Shown: piece by piece, positions 27,191-41,800 of the stretch
Position numbering within the stretch: position 1 is the stretch's first letter
How the letters are laid out: the number at the start of each line of letters is the position of its first letter
NCBI RefSeq assembly: GCF_032884065.1
Contig: NC_088868.1
Location: 2,537,043-2,601,042 of the forward strand
From: Artemia franciscana
Lineage: Eukaryota > Arthropoda > Branchiopoda > Anostraca > Artemiidae
Length of the DNA: 64,000 bases
Reading direction: 5' to 3'
Notes under the pieces: generated by a model
The model's input: only the letters and a program-made list of their open reading frames with translations
Databases searched by the model: none
Told to the model about the DNA's origin: nothing
Translations under genes and position numbers: made by a program

Positions 27191-30100
27191 GCCATGCCAT
27201 CCATAAAAATTGTTTGTTTTCTTATCGACAGACGTGACTATGATGTGGCTCGGGCTGTATTTTCTTTAAGACTGGTTAAATTGAGAAAATATGGACTAGG
27301 AATTGACTTTTTGTGTTTTCAATTCCCCTCCTTCCCTCTGAAAGTTTATGCCTGGGTGCCCCTATGAAGATAGAAAAATCTTTTTGAGCTATTATAATTG
27401 GTAAAATCGTTGCATATCTTTTCTACGAAACGTTCAGACGAAATTGATAAAGCGATGAAAAGTTTTTAAGTGGTTAACGAAACGAAGTGTTTGTTGAAAT
27501 GGTTTTTCCTTGGGATTCAATTTTTAAGCCCCTGTTGCATAACTGCAGAATTGTGAGAAACATAAGTACAAAATAGAAAAAAAATTGAAGGTAGAAAATA
27601 GAAAATAACTTGAGAAAAAATAGAAAAAACAAAAACTTGGCGAAATTGTCATAGACGCATAAAGTCAAAAGGTTAAGGGGATGTCATAAATACTGGGAAA
27701 GGAATAGTTTAATCATTATATAAAATGGGTATAAAACTGAAACCTTCATATTCACATATATTTTAGTGCCTGTTCAAGGGTATTGTTGATAGGGGTGGAG
27801 GTTTTCTCGATTACCTATTAGAAAAATATCCCACTCTTGTATATTGTTGTATTAAACCCTCTCAACGAACATGATTTAATAGTCATTATCTGAGCATGAT
27901 TAGTAAAAAGGATTATTATCTAAAAAATTTCTTGAATGAGCTGACTCTGGTTTTGACTTTTTTGCTTCCCCTTCAGTTTTTTGTGTTATGGAGAACGAGT
28001 TAACCGTTTCATTTTTATCAAGTAAGACAGTCCTTTAAGTGTTTTGTGTGTATGGATATGACTAAAGGTGTTTCAGCAGGGCTACAGTATAACGAATATA
28101 AGGAGAAGCACTTTTATTTATATAATAGAGAAAATCTATAAATTAATAGGAGGAAATTTATGTAAGGAGAAAATTTGAAAAAGGATCAAGGTTTTATGTA
28201 TTTTAAGAGGTATTGCGCATTCTAGAGTGACCTTAGATCTAACCCACCTTTACGCGTTACGCCAATTACAGATGAATGAAATAATACTCACAGAAGGTAA
28301 AGAAGAAATTTTATGTTTCAGGTTAATATTTTAATATTTCAGGTACTTAGATGTGAGTGTCATTTGGAGGGGATAGAATGGAGGTGGATACTTGGAAAGA
28401 CCTTCACGTTATCAAAGAGGCCCTGGATTCATTCCTGAAAGTTTTATTCACCTAGCTGAACTACTTTCAAAGAAAGCAAAATAGCCTTATGGATTTGATT
28501 ATAATGAACTTAAAAATAAAATAATAAGAAACTTAATATTTAAGATTGCAAAGAACTTAAGTTAAAAGCAACATAACCATTGGTAATATTTAATTCAATT
28601 TTGTGGGAATATTTTGGAGCATTCTTATGACTTGTCTTTTTTTGTATTCATATAGGTTAGCTAAGGGGTTCTTGAAAACACCTAATGTCGTATTTGGTCT
28701 CATTCGTAGCAAAATTGGGTCAGATTTCATGCTTAATGAAGCGTTTCATTCAAAATACTTTTTTGCAAAGGCGTAATGCTGAGATCGCTGTTAGAGGACT
28801 GACACAACAATCTATCGTTAGATGATAACGAATATTGTCTTTGTAAAGCCTAGCTTGTTCTTCTTTGTATGTTTGATCACGTGTTGAGCGTTTGGAAATG
28901 TTTGCCCAGTCTCCTGTCTAATGAAGTGTTTATTCTAAAATGCTATTGCAAAGATAAAATGCTGATGATAATGTCAGAGGGCGGGCGCAAACTATTGTTT
29001 GGAAGTGTTGTGTCCAAAGAGATTAATTTGTATTGTTTTGAACATTGTTGTTTACCCTTTACCAAGTGATTAACTCTGATGGTAGATGTTGCCACCAATT
29101 CTTTCCCACTTTATTTTAAGTCATATGCTCCATGTTTAAAAATTTGTGCCAGATTTCTTGTTTAATGAAGAGTTAAATTCTAAAAAGCTATTGCAAAGAT
29201 GAAATTCTGAGGACTATGACATAGATAACTGGCGCAGTGCGGGGTAGAGCTGGTGTATTGTCTTTTATTGTTAATAAATATTACATAGAATAAATTTACT
29301 TTTGCTTTTATCTGTTTTTAGTTGTTTTGGTTTTCAGAAAGTTTTTTTTATTAGTTTAATATATTTTTTAATATGCAAAATGAAAGTTTCAACGAGGAAT
29401 TAATTATGTTCCTGTTTTTGTTTTCAGTGCATGTGTGCATGAGAATTCAATGTGGAGCGAATATTGCGGAGTTTTTTGTTCCTTACTTGTTTCTTCAAGC
29501 TGCTGTATTTTCAGCTTACAAAAAAATTTGTACTCTAAAATATACTTTTACTGACGATTTATTGCAGCACCAAGCAGCGCCTGAGCTGCGTGTGCTCCTC
29601 TTATTCTAGTGAAAGCTTAATTTTTTGTTTCTTTTCATAAAGGTACGACTTTTTGCCATCTCATTCAAGGGAGTTCTGCTCTTTTGGTAGTTTCACTGGA
29701 TTTCCAGTCGACATTGCCAGTCGAAAAACCCCCAAAACATGTTTTGGTTTTAGTGTTTTCTTGTAAAACACTTATGTATAATACAATATTTTGAATTACT
29801 GCAACCTTTAACCTGGCATGACCAATTCCTTAACCTGAATTACTGCAACGCCAACGATATAGACGTAACACCATAATATGCGATTTTTGTTGACAAATCT
29901 TGTCTCGAAATAATTAATTTGTTTTGTTTCCGGTTATATTTATTTTCTTTACTCAAATAATTTGTATGAGAAAATGTGTATCAGACACCCTGTTTGAACT
30001 ATCATGCTGTTCCAAAAAGGTCTTGCGATGACCATGGACTGCAACATAGAAGTGGCAGATTAGGCAATAGAAGTGGCAAACTGTGGCATTGAAGTGCAGC

Positions 30101-31288
30101 GACACTCATTGCCTGACACTCATTGCAGATGGACCCAGTTTGACTTCAGATGTTTGTTTGACTGTCATTCCACGCAAAGTAACGGTCCTGTGTCAATTCT
30201 AAATTCTAGGTTCGACCTGCCTAAAAGTATAGGAAGGCGTGCCTTGTTTACCTCTCATTCCAGGCAATCTAATGGTCTTATGTCAGTTTTAAATTCTTGA
30301 TCGACCAGCCTGAGACTCTTGGCAGGCGTGACTTGCTAAAAGATAACAAACAAGTATTGATCCAATATGAGAGGCATGCTTACTCCCGCCGTTTATCCGT
30401 GCTATCTAACCAAACAGTTGGAAAATTATAGATTTCACCGTTTGCCTGCGAGTCCAGAGGACTTACTGGTCATGCGTCAATCCTATGACACGGTATTCCC
30501 CCTTTAAACTACAAGACGCCAAGCCTATATGGCTTGGGTTTCACTTGTTCGCCTGTGAGTCCAAGCAAATTTAGTTTCAGATTTGCTATAGGTCCAGTGA
30601 ACATTGTCCGTCACGCATCAACCCAAAATCAATCTAAATCTTTCACCCTTTAGTTCTATGACTGTCTACCTTAGGTTCTGCCCTAGGAATGACGCATGGA
30701 GGGATGATAGATAGACTTATCAGTCAACAAATGAACTGATGATCATTTTTATACAATCCTAATTAGGGCTTATTCCAAATTTGCTTCTTACTTACTCGGA
30801 CTATTTGTCTTGGCTTTTTCTATAAGTAGCCATGGTTTTATGCCCACAATTTTTTTGATTTTAATCAAGACGACCACAAGCCTCTTAATCTAACACTTGA
30901 TAGAAGATTGAATATTTTGTCTCGAATTCATTGATTTTGCTTTTCTAATTATTTCGAGTAGCTTCGGCCTCCCTGGTTTAACTGATAGTTGTGAGCTATG
31001 TCAGCAGTTAACTTGCAGTTTTTACATATTTTTTTTTTTGGAAAAAGTTGCGTCAAGCCTATTCGTCATTGGCAAGCCATTTTTATATCTTCTTAAAACT
31101 AATGACTAGTAACAAAACAAAGAAAAAATAAAATAAACGCAAATTTTTTTATAACGGAATAAGCTACCAACTTTCTTAAATAACGTTTAATTTCGCATAT
31201 ATTCCATAATAAATAAGTCCAAAAATGTAAGAAAAAACATAAAATAGTCTAAAATATGTCAAAAGATAAATTAAATCGTTTTGTGAAG
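27191..31288. other. Intergenic region between convergent MsrA and Ppt1
   Basis: No gene was recognised. Diverged duplications occur at about 28700-29260 (~200-bp unit with 'gccagattt…ttaatgaag') and about 30160-30330 (~110-bp unit with 'cattcca.gcaa.…ggcgtg..ttg'). Part of 28340-28450 resembles one arm of the inverted-repeat element at 59935-60480. A minus-strand ATTAAA (about 31186-31191) is a possible Ppt1 polyadenylation signal. Confidence 0.5.
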
Positions 31289-31682
31289 TTATTTGAAATA
31301 AGGTCGAACAATATTGGTTACGAACCACTCTTCACTAAACTGCAGATGGTCTCCATCGGTATCAAGAAGAACAAGACGATCCCCCATCTTTTTTAAACCA
31401 AGTCTATCTTCAATCCATAAAGAAGTTTCGTTTAATCTCTGAATGACAAGCGATCCAGGTTTATAATATCCAAACCATGAGGATTCTTTAGGCTGCACTG
31501 TTGTGTCGTTGTTAAATTTGACCAATACTAGTTTTTCAAGGTTTACTAAATTTTGTTTGTATTCTTGGTTAATGAAAACTTCATTGTTGATATCTGCCAG
31601 AAATTTACTCTTCTTCTTGTACGTTGGTTCATCAAGAGGGTCATGCCAGTATCCTGCTGGTGCCAGAATTCTTTGAACCCAA
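31289..31682 (-). CDS. Ppt1: Ppt1 coding exon 5
   Basis: The end of Asn173, then codons 174-303 and TAA. Holds [21 protein letters not shown] (catalytic Asp232), [18 protein letters not shown] and [11 protein letters not shown] (catalytic His285). The minus-strand acceptor is 'tttctttgtag'. Confidence 0.96.
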
Positions 31683-34600
31683 CTACAAAGAAAAAAATAA
31701 TAATGTTAAAAAAAGGGGAAAAAGATCCTCAACGTATCCAAAATTTTCACTTCAGCATAAAGGAGAGCGGCGGAGGTAGACGATTTTACGATCATAATTT
31801 TTATAAGTTTGAAGAGGCAGGGGTTCTTGTAACTAACTTCATTTTCAGGAATGTTTGAACTCCTCCAACCAATTTGTAGGCTAGATACTAAGAGTAATAT
31901 TCTAATTTAGTCTCAAAATAGTTCCAAAATAGAAAAGATCGAAACCTAAATCAGACGCTCCAGGCAAATGTATTTCTGGAAATAAAAGGCACATGAGAGT
32001 TAAAGTGCTCGCACTCACTCTGGATTGACTTCAAAAACCCTTTTACCCAATGTTGGATAGTGTTGTCAGTAGTATATAATAAATTGGTCAGGATGGGACA
32101 AAATATGCATATACCGTAAACCTCTTTTGCATATGCCCTAAACCTCGCTTGCACATTCCAACAGGCACTAAATTTGCCTATACCCAAAACTTCATTCACA
32201 TATAGCAGCCTGTAAATGCTTGATATTCAGTAATCCCCTTAAAAACTCTTTGAATAAACTTTTATCCGGGTTGAATGAAACCGGTTTACATTTTAAGAAG
32301 TTTTTACACTGTGTAAATATAAGCAGGATTGTAAATGTATTATATTAAAAGACGTCGATAATAGAATTTTAATATCATTTAAATTAAAAAATAAATAATT
32401 AAAATAAAAAAAACAGTAGCAAATTTGAAAATTCAAAAAAAAAAACCAACTAAAAATAAAAACAAACTTAAATATGAAAAAAAATCCATGTTTTTTGGCA
32501 TGACAAAAAAGGTCATGCCAGTATCCTGCTGGTTCCAGAATTCTTTAAACTCAAAAGAAAAAAGAGTGTAAGAAAATAAAAATGAGATTCCATGAACTGC
32601 AATTAAGGTTTCCCACAAGGGAGAGCAAAAGAGGCAGTTGTCCCTGAAATGAATATGCCGGCTATACTTGTCGAAACTTTAAGAGGCAGGTTTTTTCGTG
32701 CAAACCTCATGCTTGGAGTAAAAAACCTCATGCTCGGGGTAAAAGCCAACCCCCTTCCCCAGCTTATGAGCTGGTAAGGATCTTCTGTTTCATCATAAAT
32801 GCTTTCAAGATAAAGAGAGTTGCCACCTCTAAGAGCCCATTTTAGAAAACTTTAAGAGGCAGAAGTTTTTCGTACAACCCTCATCCTCGGGGTAAAAACC
32901 AGCCCCTCTCCCAGCTGACGTGCTGGTAAGGATATGAACACAATCTTCTATTTTATTGTGAACAAACTTCAAAATAAAGAGGTAGTTGCCATCCATAAGG
33001 GCCCAAATTGCAAGCTTAGGCCAAATATGTCTCTAAATAAAGAGATGTATGAATTGGATAAACCCACCCCAACCTAAGATTGATTTAAAGGATCCTTAAT
33101 TCTATTAATTTCAATGAAATTTCTTAGGCTTCATGATAAAAAACGGTATTTTGTTGCAAAGCGAACTCTTATGATTGAAGACTTTAAATTTTTTGTTCTA
33201 ACGAGGACTCTCATTATCCTAAAGCTGCTAGTTTCAAACGATCATCCCATCCTGTATATTGTATACATTATAACATATCGTTCTATTGTAAAATATAAAA
33301 AAATTGTAATATAATTCGTTATCAGTAAAGCACAAGTAGATAAAGCACCGGTGAGAAGGCAGGCACAAAAAGCGTTATTTTGCGTCTGTGAGGATTTGTT
33401 TCTGCGATCACAGTTGTGTGAGGACTGGAGAACGTAAAAAGACGTTGCCTACATAAAAAGATGTCGTCAATGTGTAAAAACAGAGACGCGTCAATGAAAA
33501 TTAGTGTAGCCTAGATTACCTTGAATACTCTATAATGGTATGGATACCATCAGAAAGAATGGTATTTATTTTGGTAGTTATGATATTTATAAATGAATTA
33601 CAGATTGTGAATGATAGCCCCCAAACTTTGTTTGCCCTTGTTCATTTTCCACAATGTCCATTGTTACAGAATTGCACGAAATACACAACAACCCCGAAAT
33701 CTAAATTATGTGATTTTGATGATATCAATGGTTTCACCTTCATACCGAACTCAAGAAGATTGATTCAGTATTGCAAAAAATCATGTAATATTGATGGTAT
33801 CACTGTTTTCACCTTTATACCAAATTAAAGAGGATCGACTTATCAATGCAACTGCTATTTCAAATGAAAATTTACATTTTACATTGTTGTCTTTATTTAG
33901 CATTCTATTTAGATAAGATAATTTTTTTTAAATGAATACAAAACACTTTCCAGCCCCTGCTAAGAAAGCCCCGAAGGGTTTGTTGGCAGCAGATGGCAGT
34001 CTTCTCTACTCTACATAGTACTACATACAAACATATAAACTACATACATATACATACAAACAAACTATTCTTTTGCAAGGAAAAATGATTCAAATACCAC
34101 TAAATCGGTTCATAATCCTGCTCAATTATGGTATTCTATTACTTAGCTTAATGTGAATTCGTCCGTGGTATATGTCCTCGTTTTTCACATGCAAATTCAT
34201 ATGTTAGTATCCGTTAAAGGGATTTAGAGTCGAGAAGACAAAAAAGGAGTCTGTCATCAGAAATATTTAGTGCTTGACTAGGCTCGACCCTATATTGTAT
34301 TATTTCGTCACGTTTCATGCTTTTAGCATTTAGTGAATATGCATATCATCTGCTACTGATTAGCCGTTCAAAATTTAGCCGGGTTAGATCTGCAAAGCTT
34401 CTTTACAAGATCTACTTGAAGAAAATGGTTTGATAATTACGACTAGTAAGTGAAAACATTTTGTTATTAAAGCTAAACAGCAAAATGTTATCTAGATTGT
34501 AGTTGTTTTACATTTAATCTGGTTCAAACGTTGTGCTAGAATTCCGTTGCGCGAAACAGCTTTTACAAGCCAGAGGTTGTTACAGAGGTGCTACAAGCTA

Positions 34601-37600
34601 GAGAACAAAATACAAGTCTAAAATATTCCACAATAGTAAATATACATAAATAAATTATAACAAGACTATTACAACTATTAAAGGCCAGAGGTTGTTACAG
34701 AAGTGCTGCAAGCTAAAGAACAAAACACAAGTCTAAAATGTTCCTCAACAGTAAATATACATAAATAAATTGTAACAAGACTATTACAACTATAAAAAGC
34801 CAGAGGTTGTTACAGAGGTGCTGCAAGCTAAAGAACAAAATACAAGTCTAACATGTTCCACAACAGTAAATACACATAGATAAATTGTAACAGGACTATT
34901 ACAAGCATTACAAGCCAGAGGTTGTTACAGAGGTGCTGCAAGCTAAAGAACAAAATACAAGTCTAACATGTTCCACAACAGTAAATATACATAGATAAAT
35001 TGTAGCAGGACTATTACAAGCATTACAAGCCAGAGGTTGTATACAGAGGTGCTGCAAGCTAAACAACAAAACACAAGTCTAACATGTTCCACAACAGTAA
35101 ATATACATAGATAATTGTAACAGGACTATTACAAGCATTACAAGCCAGAGGTTGTTACAGAAGTGCTGCAAGCTAAAAAACAAAATACAAGTCTAAAATG
35201 TTCCACAATAGTAAATATACATAAATAAATTGTAACAGGACTATTACAACTATTAAAAGTCAGAGGTTGTTACAGAGGTGCTGCAAGCTAAAGAACAAAA
35301 TACAAGTCTAACATGTTCCACAACAGTAAATATACATAGATAAATTGTAACAGGACTATTACAAGCATTACAAGCCAGAGGTTGTTACAGAGGTGCTGCA
35401 AGCTAAACAACAAAATAAAAGTCTAACATGTTCCACAACAGTAAATATACATAGATAAATTGTAACAGGACTATTACAAGCATTACAAGCCAGAGGTTGT
35501 TACAGAGGTGCTCCAAACTAAAGAACAAAATACAAGTCTAACATGTTCCACAACAGTAAATATACACAGAAAAATTGTAACAGGACTATTACAAGCATTA
35601 CAAGCCAGAGATTGTTACAGAGGTGCTGCAAGCTAAACAACAAAACACAAGTCTAACATGTTCCACAACAGTAAATATACATAGATAAATTGTAACAGGA
35701 CTATTACAGGCATTACAAGCCAGAGGTTGCTACAGAGGTGCTACAAGCTAAACAACAAAATACAAGTCTAACATGTTCCACAACAGTAAATATACATAGA
35801 TAAATTGTAACAGGACTATTACAAGCATTACAAGCCAGAGGTTGTTACAGAGGTGCTGCAAGCTAAAGAACAAAATAAAAGTCTAACATGTTCCACAACA
35901 GTAGATATACATAAATAAATTGTAACAGGACTATTACAGCTATTAAAAGCCAGAGGTTGTTACAGAGGAGCTGCAAGAAAAAGAACAAAATACAAGTCTA
36001 ACATGTTCCACAATAGTAAATATACATAAATAAGTTATAACAGGACTATTGCAACTATTAAAAGCCAGAGTTTGTTACAGAGGTGCAGCAAGCTAAATAA
36101 CAAAATAAAAGTCTAAAATGTTCCACAACAGTAAATGTACATAAACAAATTGTAACAGGACCATATCCAGGTGGAGGGGGGTTCCTTACTTTCAGTTGAA
36201 AGAAATCGTTTTAAGTTAATTAGAAATTATTTTTTAAATAATGCTAGGAAATTCGATGCCCCCCTTCATAGCAATGTCCCATCACGCTAAAGTTTTTTAG
36301 TAATTCTAAAAGAATAATTTATTCTAATTAAACGCCTTTGTGATTAAGGTGTAATTCTTAAAGAATTGGAACAAAATTCGAACTTTACCGTTAAAACTAT
36401 TACCGTTTACTATTACCGTTTACTATTTACTTTACCGTTTACTATATTTAATAACGGAACTTTACCGTTTACTATTTACTAGGAGGTGAGCCCCCTAATA
36501 TGCGTAATAATTTCTGTTCGTTTTAAGTTTTGATGTTGCTCCTTGCTTTCAGTTGAAGAAACTTGTTTTTTTATTTAATTTTAAATAGGTTTCACTTCTT
36601 TTTATAAAAACTAGTCGAGTCCTAAAAAATATAAAGTTTGTGAATGTATTTTCAAAAGTGGAGAGAAAGAACCCTCTCCTTCATTCTTAATTCAAAATCA
36701 CTCCGTAATATAAAAAATTGGTTGCTAATAAATAACGTCCTATATCTTTGTCTATAGAAAAGAGAAGGAAGTTAACTTTTCCCCCACAAAAACTCAATAG
36801 GTTGTAAAACCTGAAAAAGCAATTATGGCCCTTAATTTTAACTAGGTTTCCCTTCTATTTATAAAAACTAGTCGAGTCCTTAAAAAATATAAAGTTTGTG
36901 AATGTATTTTCAAAAGTGGGGAGAAAAAAGCCTCTCCTTCATTCTTAGTTCAAAATCACTCCTTAATATAAAAAATTGGTTGCTAATAAATAACGTCATA
37001 TATCTGTGTGTGTAGAAAAGAGAAGGAAGTTAACTTTTCCCCCACAAAAACTCAACAGGCCGTAAAACCTTAAAAATCAATTATGGCCCTTAATTTAAAC
37101 AAGCTTTCACTTCCATTTATAAAAACTAGTCGAGTCCTAAAAAAGATTAAGTTTGTGAATATATTTTCAAAAGTGGGGAGGAAGAGGGCTATCCTTCATT
37201 CTTAGTTCAAAACCACCCCTGAATATATAGAAAATGGCTACTAAAAATTAACGTCATATATCAGTGTGTGTAGGAAAGAGAGGGAGGTTAACTTTTCTCC
37301 AAAAAACCCAGTTTAGTTTTTCTGATTTTAGTGGCTAAGGGGTAAAAATTCGCCACTACTATTGTTGTTATCTTGTCATTATTCTTCTATCATGTGTTGC
37401 CAATCTATTGTTATCTTGTTATTATTCTTCTATAATGTGTTGCCAATCTATTACTGTTATCTTGTTATTGTTCTTCTATCCTGTAACTTTTATTTTCAGT
37501 GAGGTTTAATTCTATTTTTTTGGCAGCTAAGGATAGGTGTTCCCCAATCTGTTGTTGCAATCCTGTTATCTGTCTTGTATACTGTATAAATTTTTTATTT

Positions 37601-38760
37601 TTAACGCGAGGTTTGTTTTATAGCTAAAAAGTATAAATTCACCTATTCATGGTTACCTAGTGTTACAATTCTATCCTGTTGCACGCATCAAAAATGTATT
37701 TATATGCATTTTTGCTACGTTTTCACGAGTCAGACAAAATTTTGGAGGAGGGGGAAAAACCATTACATCCCCTGAATACACCAAAACCATATGTATTAAA
37801 AAATAAACAAAAACTTACTTGGAATAAGCATGGTTGAGAAGCCTTCGAATGTAGTCACAGTACTTTTTACTATCCCCAGGACATTTTGGAAGGCCATAAA
37901 CACCTTGATGCTGACCTCCCAGAGTGACCAGAGTTTTCATTGGCGGATCAGAGCATCTCTGTGCCAGGCCCCGCCTACAAAGAGACATAAATTTTGAAGA
38001 CTATCTATAGATATATATAATTAATGATAAAAATTTCAGCAAAGCAAAAAAAGGTGCATTTTCTTTGATTGTACATTTACTCGCTTACCAAGAAAAAGTC
38101 CGGGATATAAATTAGAGTAACGACAAGACAATATTTCTTCCATCTTCTACCACGGACAAATTAGATATGTTTACAGAGTACACACATTTTTACGTGTGTA
38201 CGAAATTTTACGTCATGTACAGAGTACATGAAGATCTTCAGACTAAACTCTGAAGATCTTCATTAACGAACAAATAAATTCATTGAAAAAATTAATCATG
38301 TTCACAGAGTGCATAAAGTTTTTATAAACTCCGAAGGTCTTAATTTATAAAACTAAATTGAGAAAACTCGAAGCTCCTTGGATAAGTCACATACGTTCAG
38401 GGGGTACATAACTGTTTTAAACTCTGAAAATCTAGTTAGAACAATACATGGAGATACTGTGTAACATGAACATATTTATAGATGACATCATGAGGCATAT
38501 CCAGAGTTTATTCCGATTCCAAAAGAAAATGACCATGCCCTCTTTATTTGCTATCACGGCCTGATGGGTCAGCTATAAAAACTTATGCATATACGATAGT
38601 TTTCTTATTATCAAATACTAGCTGTTGGGGTGGCGCTTCGCGCCACCCCAGCACCTAGTTGGTTGGGGCGCTTCGCGCCCCCCAAGCCCCCCACGCGCGT
38701 AAGTCGTTACGCGCCATATTAGTTACGCGCCATTGTAGTTGTGTCCCTATGTCCCACCTG

Positions 38761-38859
<99 letters not shown>

Positions 38860-41800
38860 ATATATATAAAAATAAGTTGTCTGTGGATGGATGGATGGAT
38901 GGATGTGTGGATGGATGTGTCAGGTGACGTCACCTGAAAAAACTGGATTAGGTGACGTCAAAACTGAAAAAACTAAAAAAAGGCAAAAACTACAAAAAAA
39001 AACTAAAAACTAATAAAAAAAATAAAAAAGCTAAAAAACTAAAAAAACTATAAAGGTAAAAACCAATAAAAAACTAAAAAAAAAACTGAAAAAACTAAAA
39101 AAAGGCAAAAACTACAAAAAAAAACTAAAAACTAATAAAAAAAGTAAAAAAGCTAAAAAACTAAAAAAACTAAAAAAACTAAAAAAAGGTAAAAAACTAA
39201 AAAAAATAAAAAATAAAAAAAAACTAAAAAAAAGGAAAAAACTGAAAAATAAGCTAAAATAAAGGTAAAAACCAATAAAAAACTAAAAAAAAAAAGGAAA
39301 AAACTAATAAATGACGACACTCAAAGAGAAAGCGACCAGGACAAAAAACTAAAAAAAAAGGCAAAAACTACAAAAAAACTAAAAACTAATAAAAAAAATA
39401 AAAAAGCTAAAAAACTAAAAAAACTAAAAAAAGGTAAAAAACTAAAAAAACTAAAAACTAAAAAAAAACTAAAAAAGGTAAAAACTAAAAGAACTAAAAA
39501 AGAAAAAAATAAATGACGACACTCAAAGAGAAAGCGACCAGGACAAAAGGAATGTTCGATTAGCAATCAACAAAGCACCGGGACACAGGGAGTATAAATG
39601 ACGACCAGGACACAAGTAAAAAAAAAAATTAACAAAACTAAAAAGAAGGTAAAAACTACAAAAAAACTAAAAAGAAAAAAAAAACTAAAAACTAATAAAA
39701 AAACTAAAAATCTAAAAATCTAAATAAACTAAAAAAGAAAAAAAAAGGAAAAAAATAAAGGAGAAAAACAAAACTAAAAAACGAATGTATATACAGACCG
39801 GTACACCGGGATACAAATGACGACCGGGACACAGGGAATATAAATAACGACCGGGACACAGGGACACAACTACAACGGGGACACCGGGGGAAACAGGGGG
39901 ATATAAATGACGACCGGGACAAAAAAACTAAAAAGAAATAAAAACTAAAAACTAATAAAAAAAACTAAAAAATCTAAAAATCTAAATAAGCTAAAAAAGA
40001 AAAAAAAAGGAAAAAAATAAAGGAGAAAAACAAAACTAAAAAACGAATGTATATACAGACCGGGACACCGGGATACAAATGATGACCGGGACGCGGGACA
40101 CAGGGAATATAAATGACGACCGGGACACAGGGACACAACTACAACGGGGACACCGGGGGAAACAGGGGGATAACCTGACAATCTATTTATATGCAAAGAC
40201 AATGGGACAGCAAAGAATGTTGTATATTCGCAAGTTTTACGTAGTTAAAACCATATATATATATATATATCTATATTCACAGGTGGGACATAGGGAAACA
40301 ACTACAATGGCGCGTAACTATTATGGCGCGTAACGACTTACGCGCGCGGGGGGGCTTGGGGGGGGCGCGAAGCGCCCCCACCAACTAGGTGTTGGGGTGG
40401 CGCGAAGCGCCACCCCAACAGCTAGTATATATATATATATATATATCTATATATATATATATATATATATATATCTATATATATAAAAATAAGTTGTCTG
40501 TCTGTGGATGTGTGGATGGATGTGTGGATGGATGTGTCAGGTGACGTCACCTGAAAAAACTGGATTAGGTGACGTCAAAACTGAAAAAACTAAAAAAAGG
40601 CAAAAACTACAAAAAAAACTAAAAACTAATAAAAAAAATAAAAAAGCTAAAAAACTAAAAAAACTATAAAGGTAAAAACCAATAAAAAACTAAAAAAAAA
40701 ACTGAAAAAACTAAAAAAAGGCAAAAACTACAAAAAAAAACTAAAAACTAATAAAAAAAGTAAAAAAACTAAAAAAACTAAAAAAACTAAAAAAACTAAA
40801 AAAGGTAAAAAACTAAAAAAAATAAAAAATAAAAAAAAACTAAAAAAAAGGAAAAAACTGAAAAATAAGCTAAAATAAAGGTAAAAACCAATAAAAAACT
40901 AAAAAAAAAAAGGAAAAAACTAATAAATGACGACACTCAAAGAGAAAGCGACCAGGACAAAAAACTAAAAAAAAAGGCAAAAACTACAAAAAAACTAAAA
41001 ACTAATAAAAAAAATAAAAAAGCTAAAAAACTAAAAAAACTAAAAAAAGGTAAAAAACTAAAAAAACTAAAAACTAAAAAAAAACTAAAAAAGGTAAAAA
41101 CTAAAAGAACTAAAAAAGAAAAAAATAAATGACGACACTCAAAGAGAAAGCGACCAGGACAAAAGGAATGTTCGATTAGCAATCAACAAAGCACCGGGAC
41201 ACAGGGAGTATAAATGACGACCAGGACACAAGTAAAAAAAAAAATTAACAAAACTAAAAAGAAGGTAAAAACTACAAAAAAACTAAAAAGAAAAAAAAAC
41301 TAAAAACTAATAAAAAAACTAAAAAATCTAAAAATCTAAATAAACTAAAAAAGAAAAAAAAAGGAAAAAAATAAAGGAGAAAAACAAAACTAAAAAACGA
41401 ATGTATATACAGACCGGTACACCAGGATACAAATGACGACCGGGACACAGGGAATATAAATAACGACCGGGACACAGGGACACAACTACAACGGGGACAC
41501 CGGGGGAAACAGGGGGATAACCTGACAATCTATTTATATGCAAAGACAATGGGACAGCAAAGAATGTTGTATATTCGCAAGTTTTACGTAGTTAAAACCA
41601 TATATATATATATATATCTATATTCACAGGTGGGACATAGGGACACAACTACAATGGCGCGTAACTATTATGGCGCGTAACGACTTACGCGCGCGGGGGG
41701 GCTTGGGGGGGGCGCGAAGCGCCCCCACCAACTAGGTGTTGGGGTGGCGCGAAGCGCCACCTCAACAGCTAGTATATATATATAAAAATAAGTTGTCTGT

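Noticed and set aside
34567..36165. CRISPR-like array or tandem gene cluster
   Set aside because: It is a head-to-tail 115-bp satellite with no spacers and no through-going reading frame.
39321..39566. Phe/Leu-rich minus-strand frame, repeated at 40937
   Set aside because: It is a translation of A-rich simple sequence inside Helitron copies 4 and 5.
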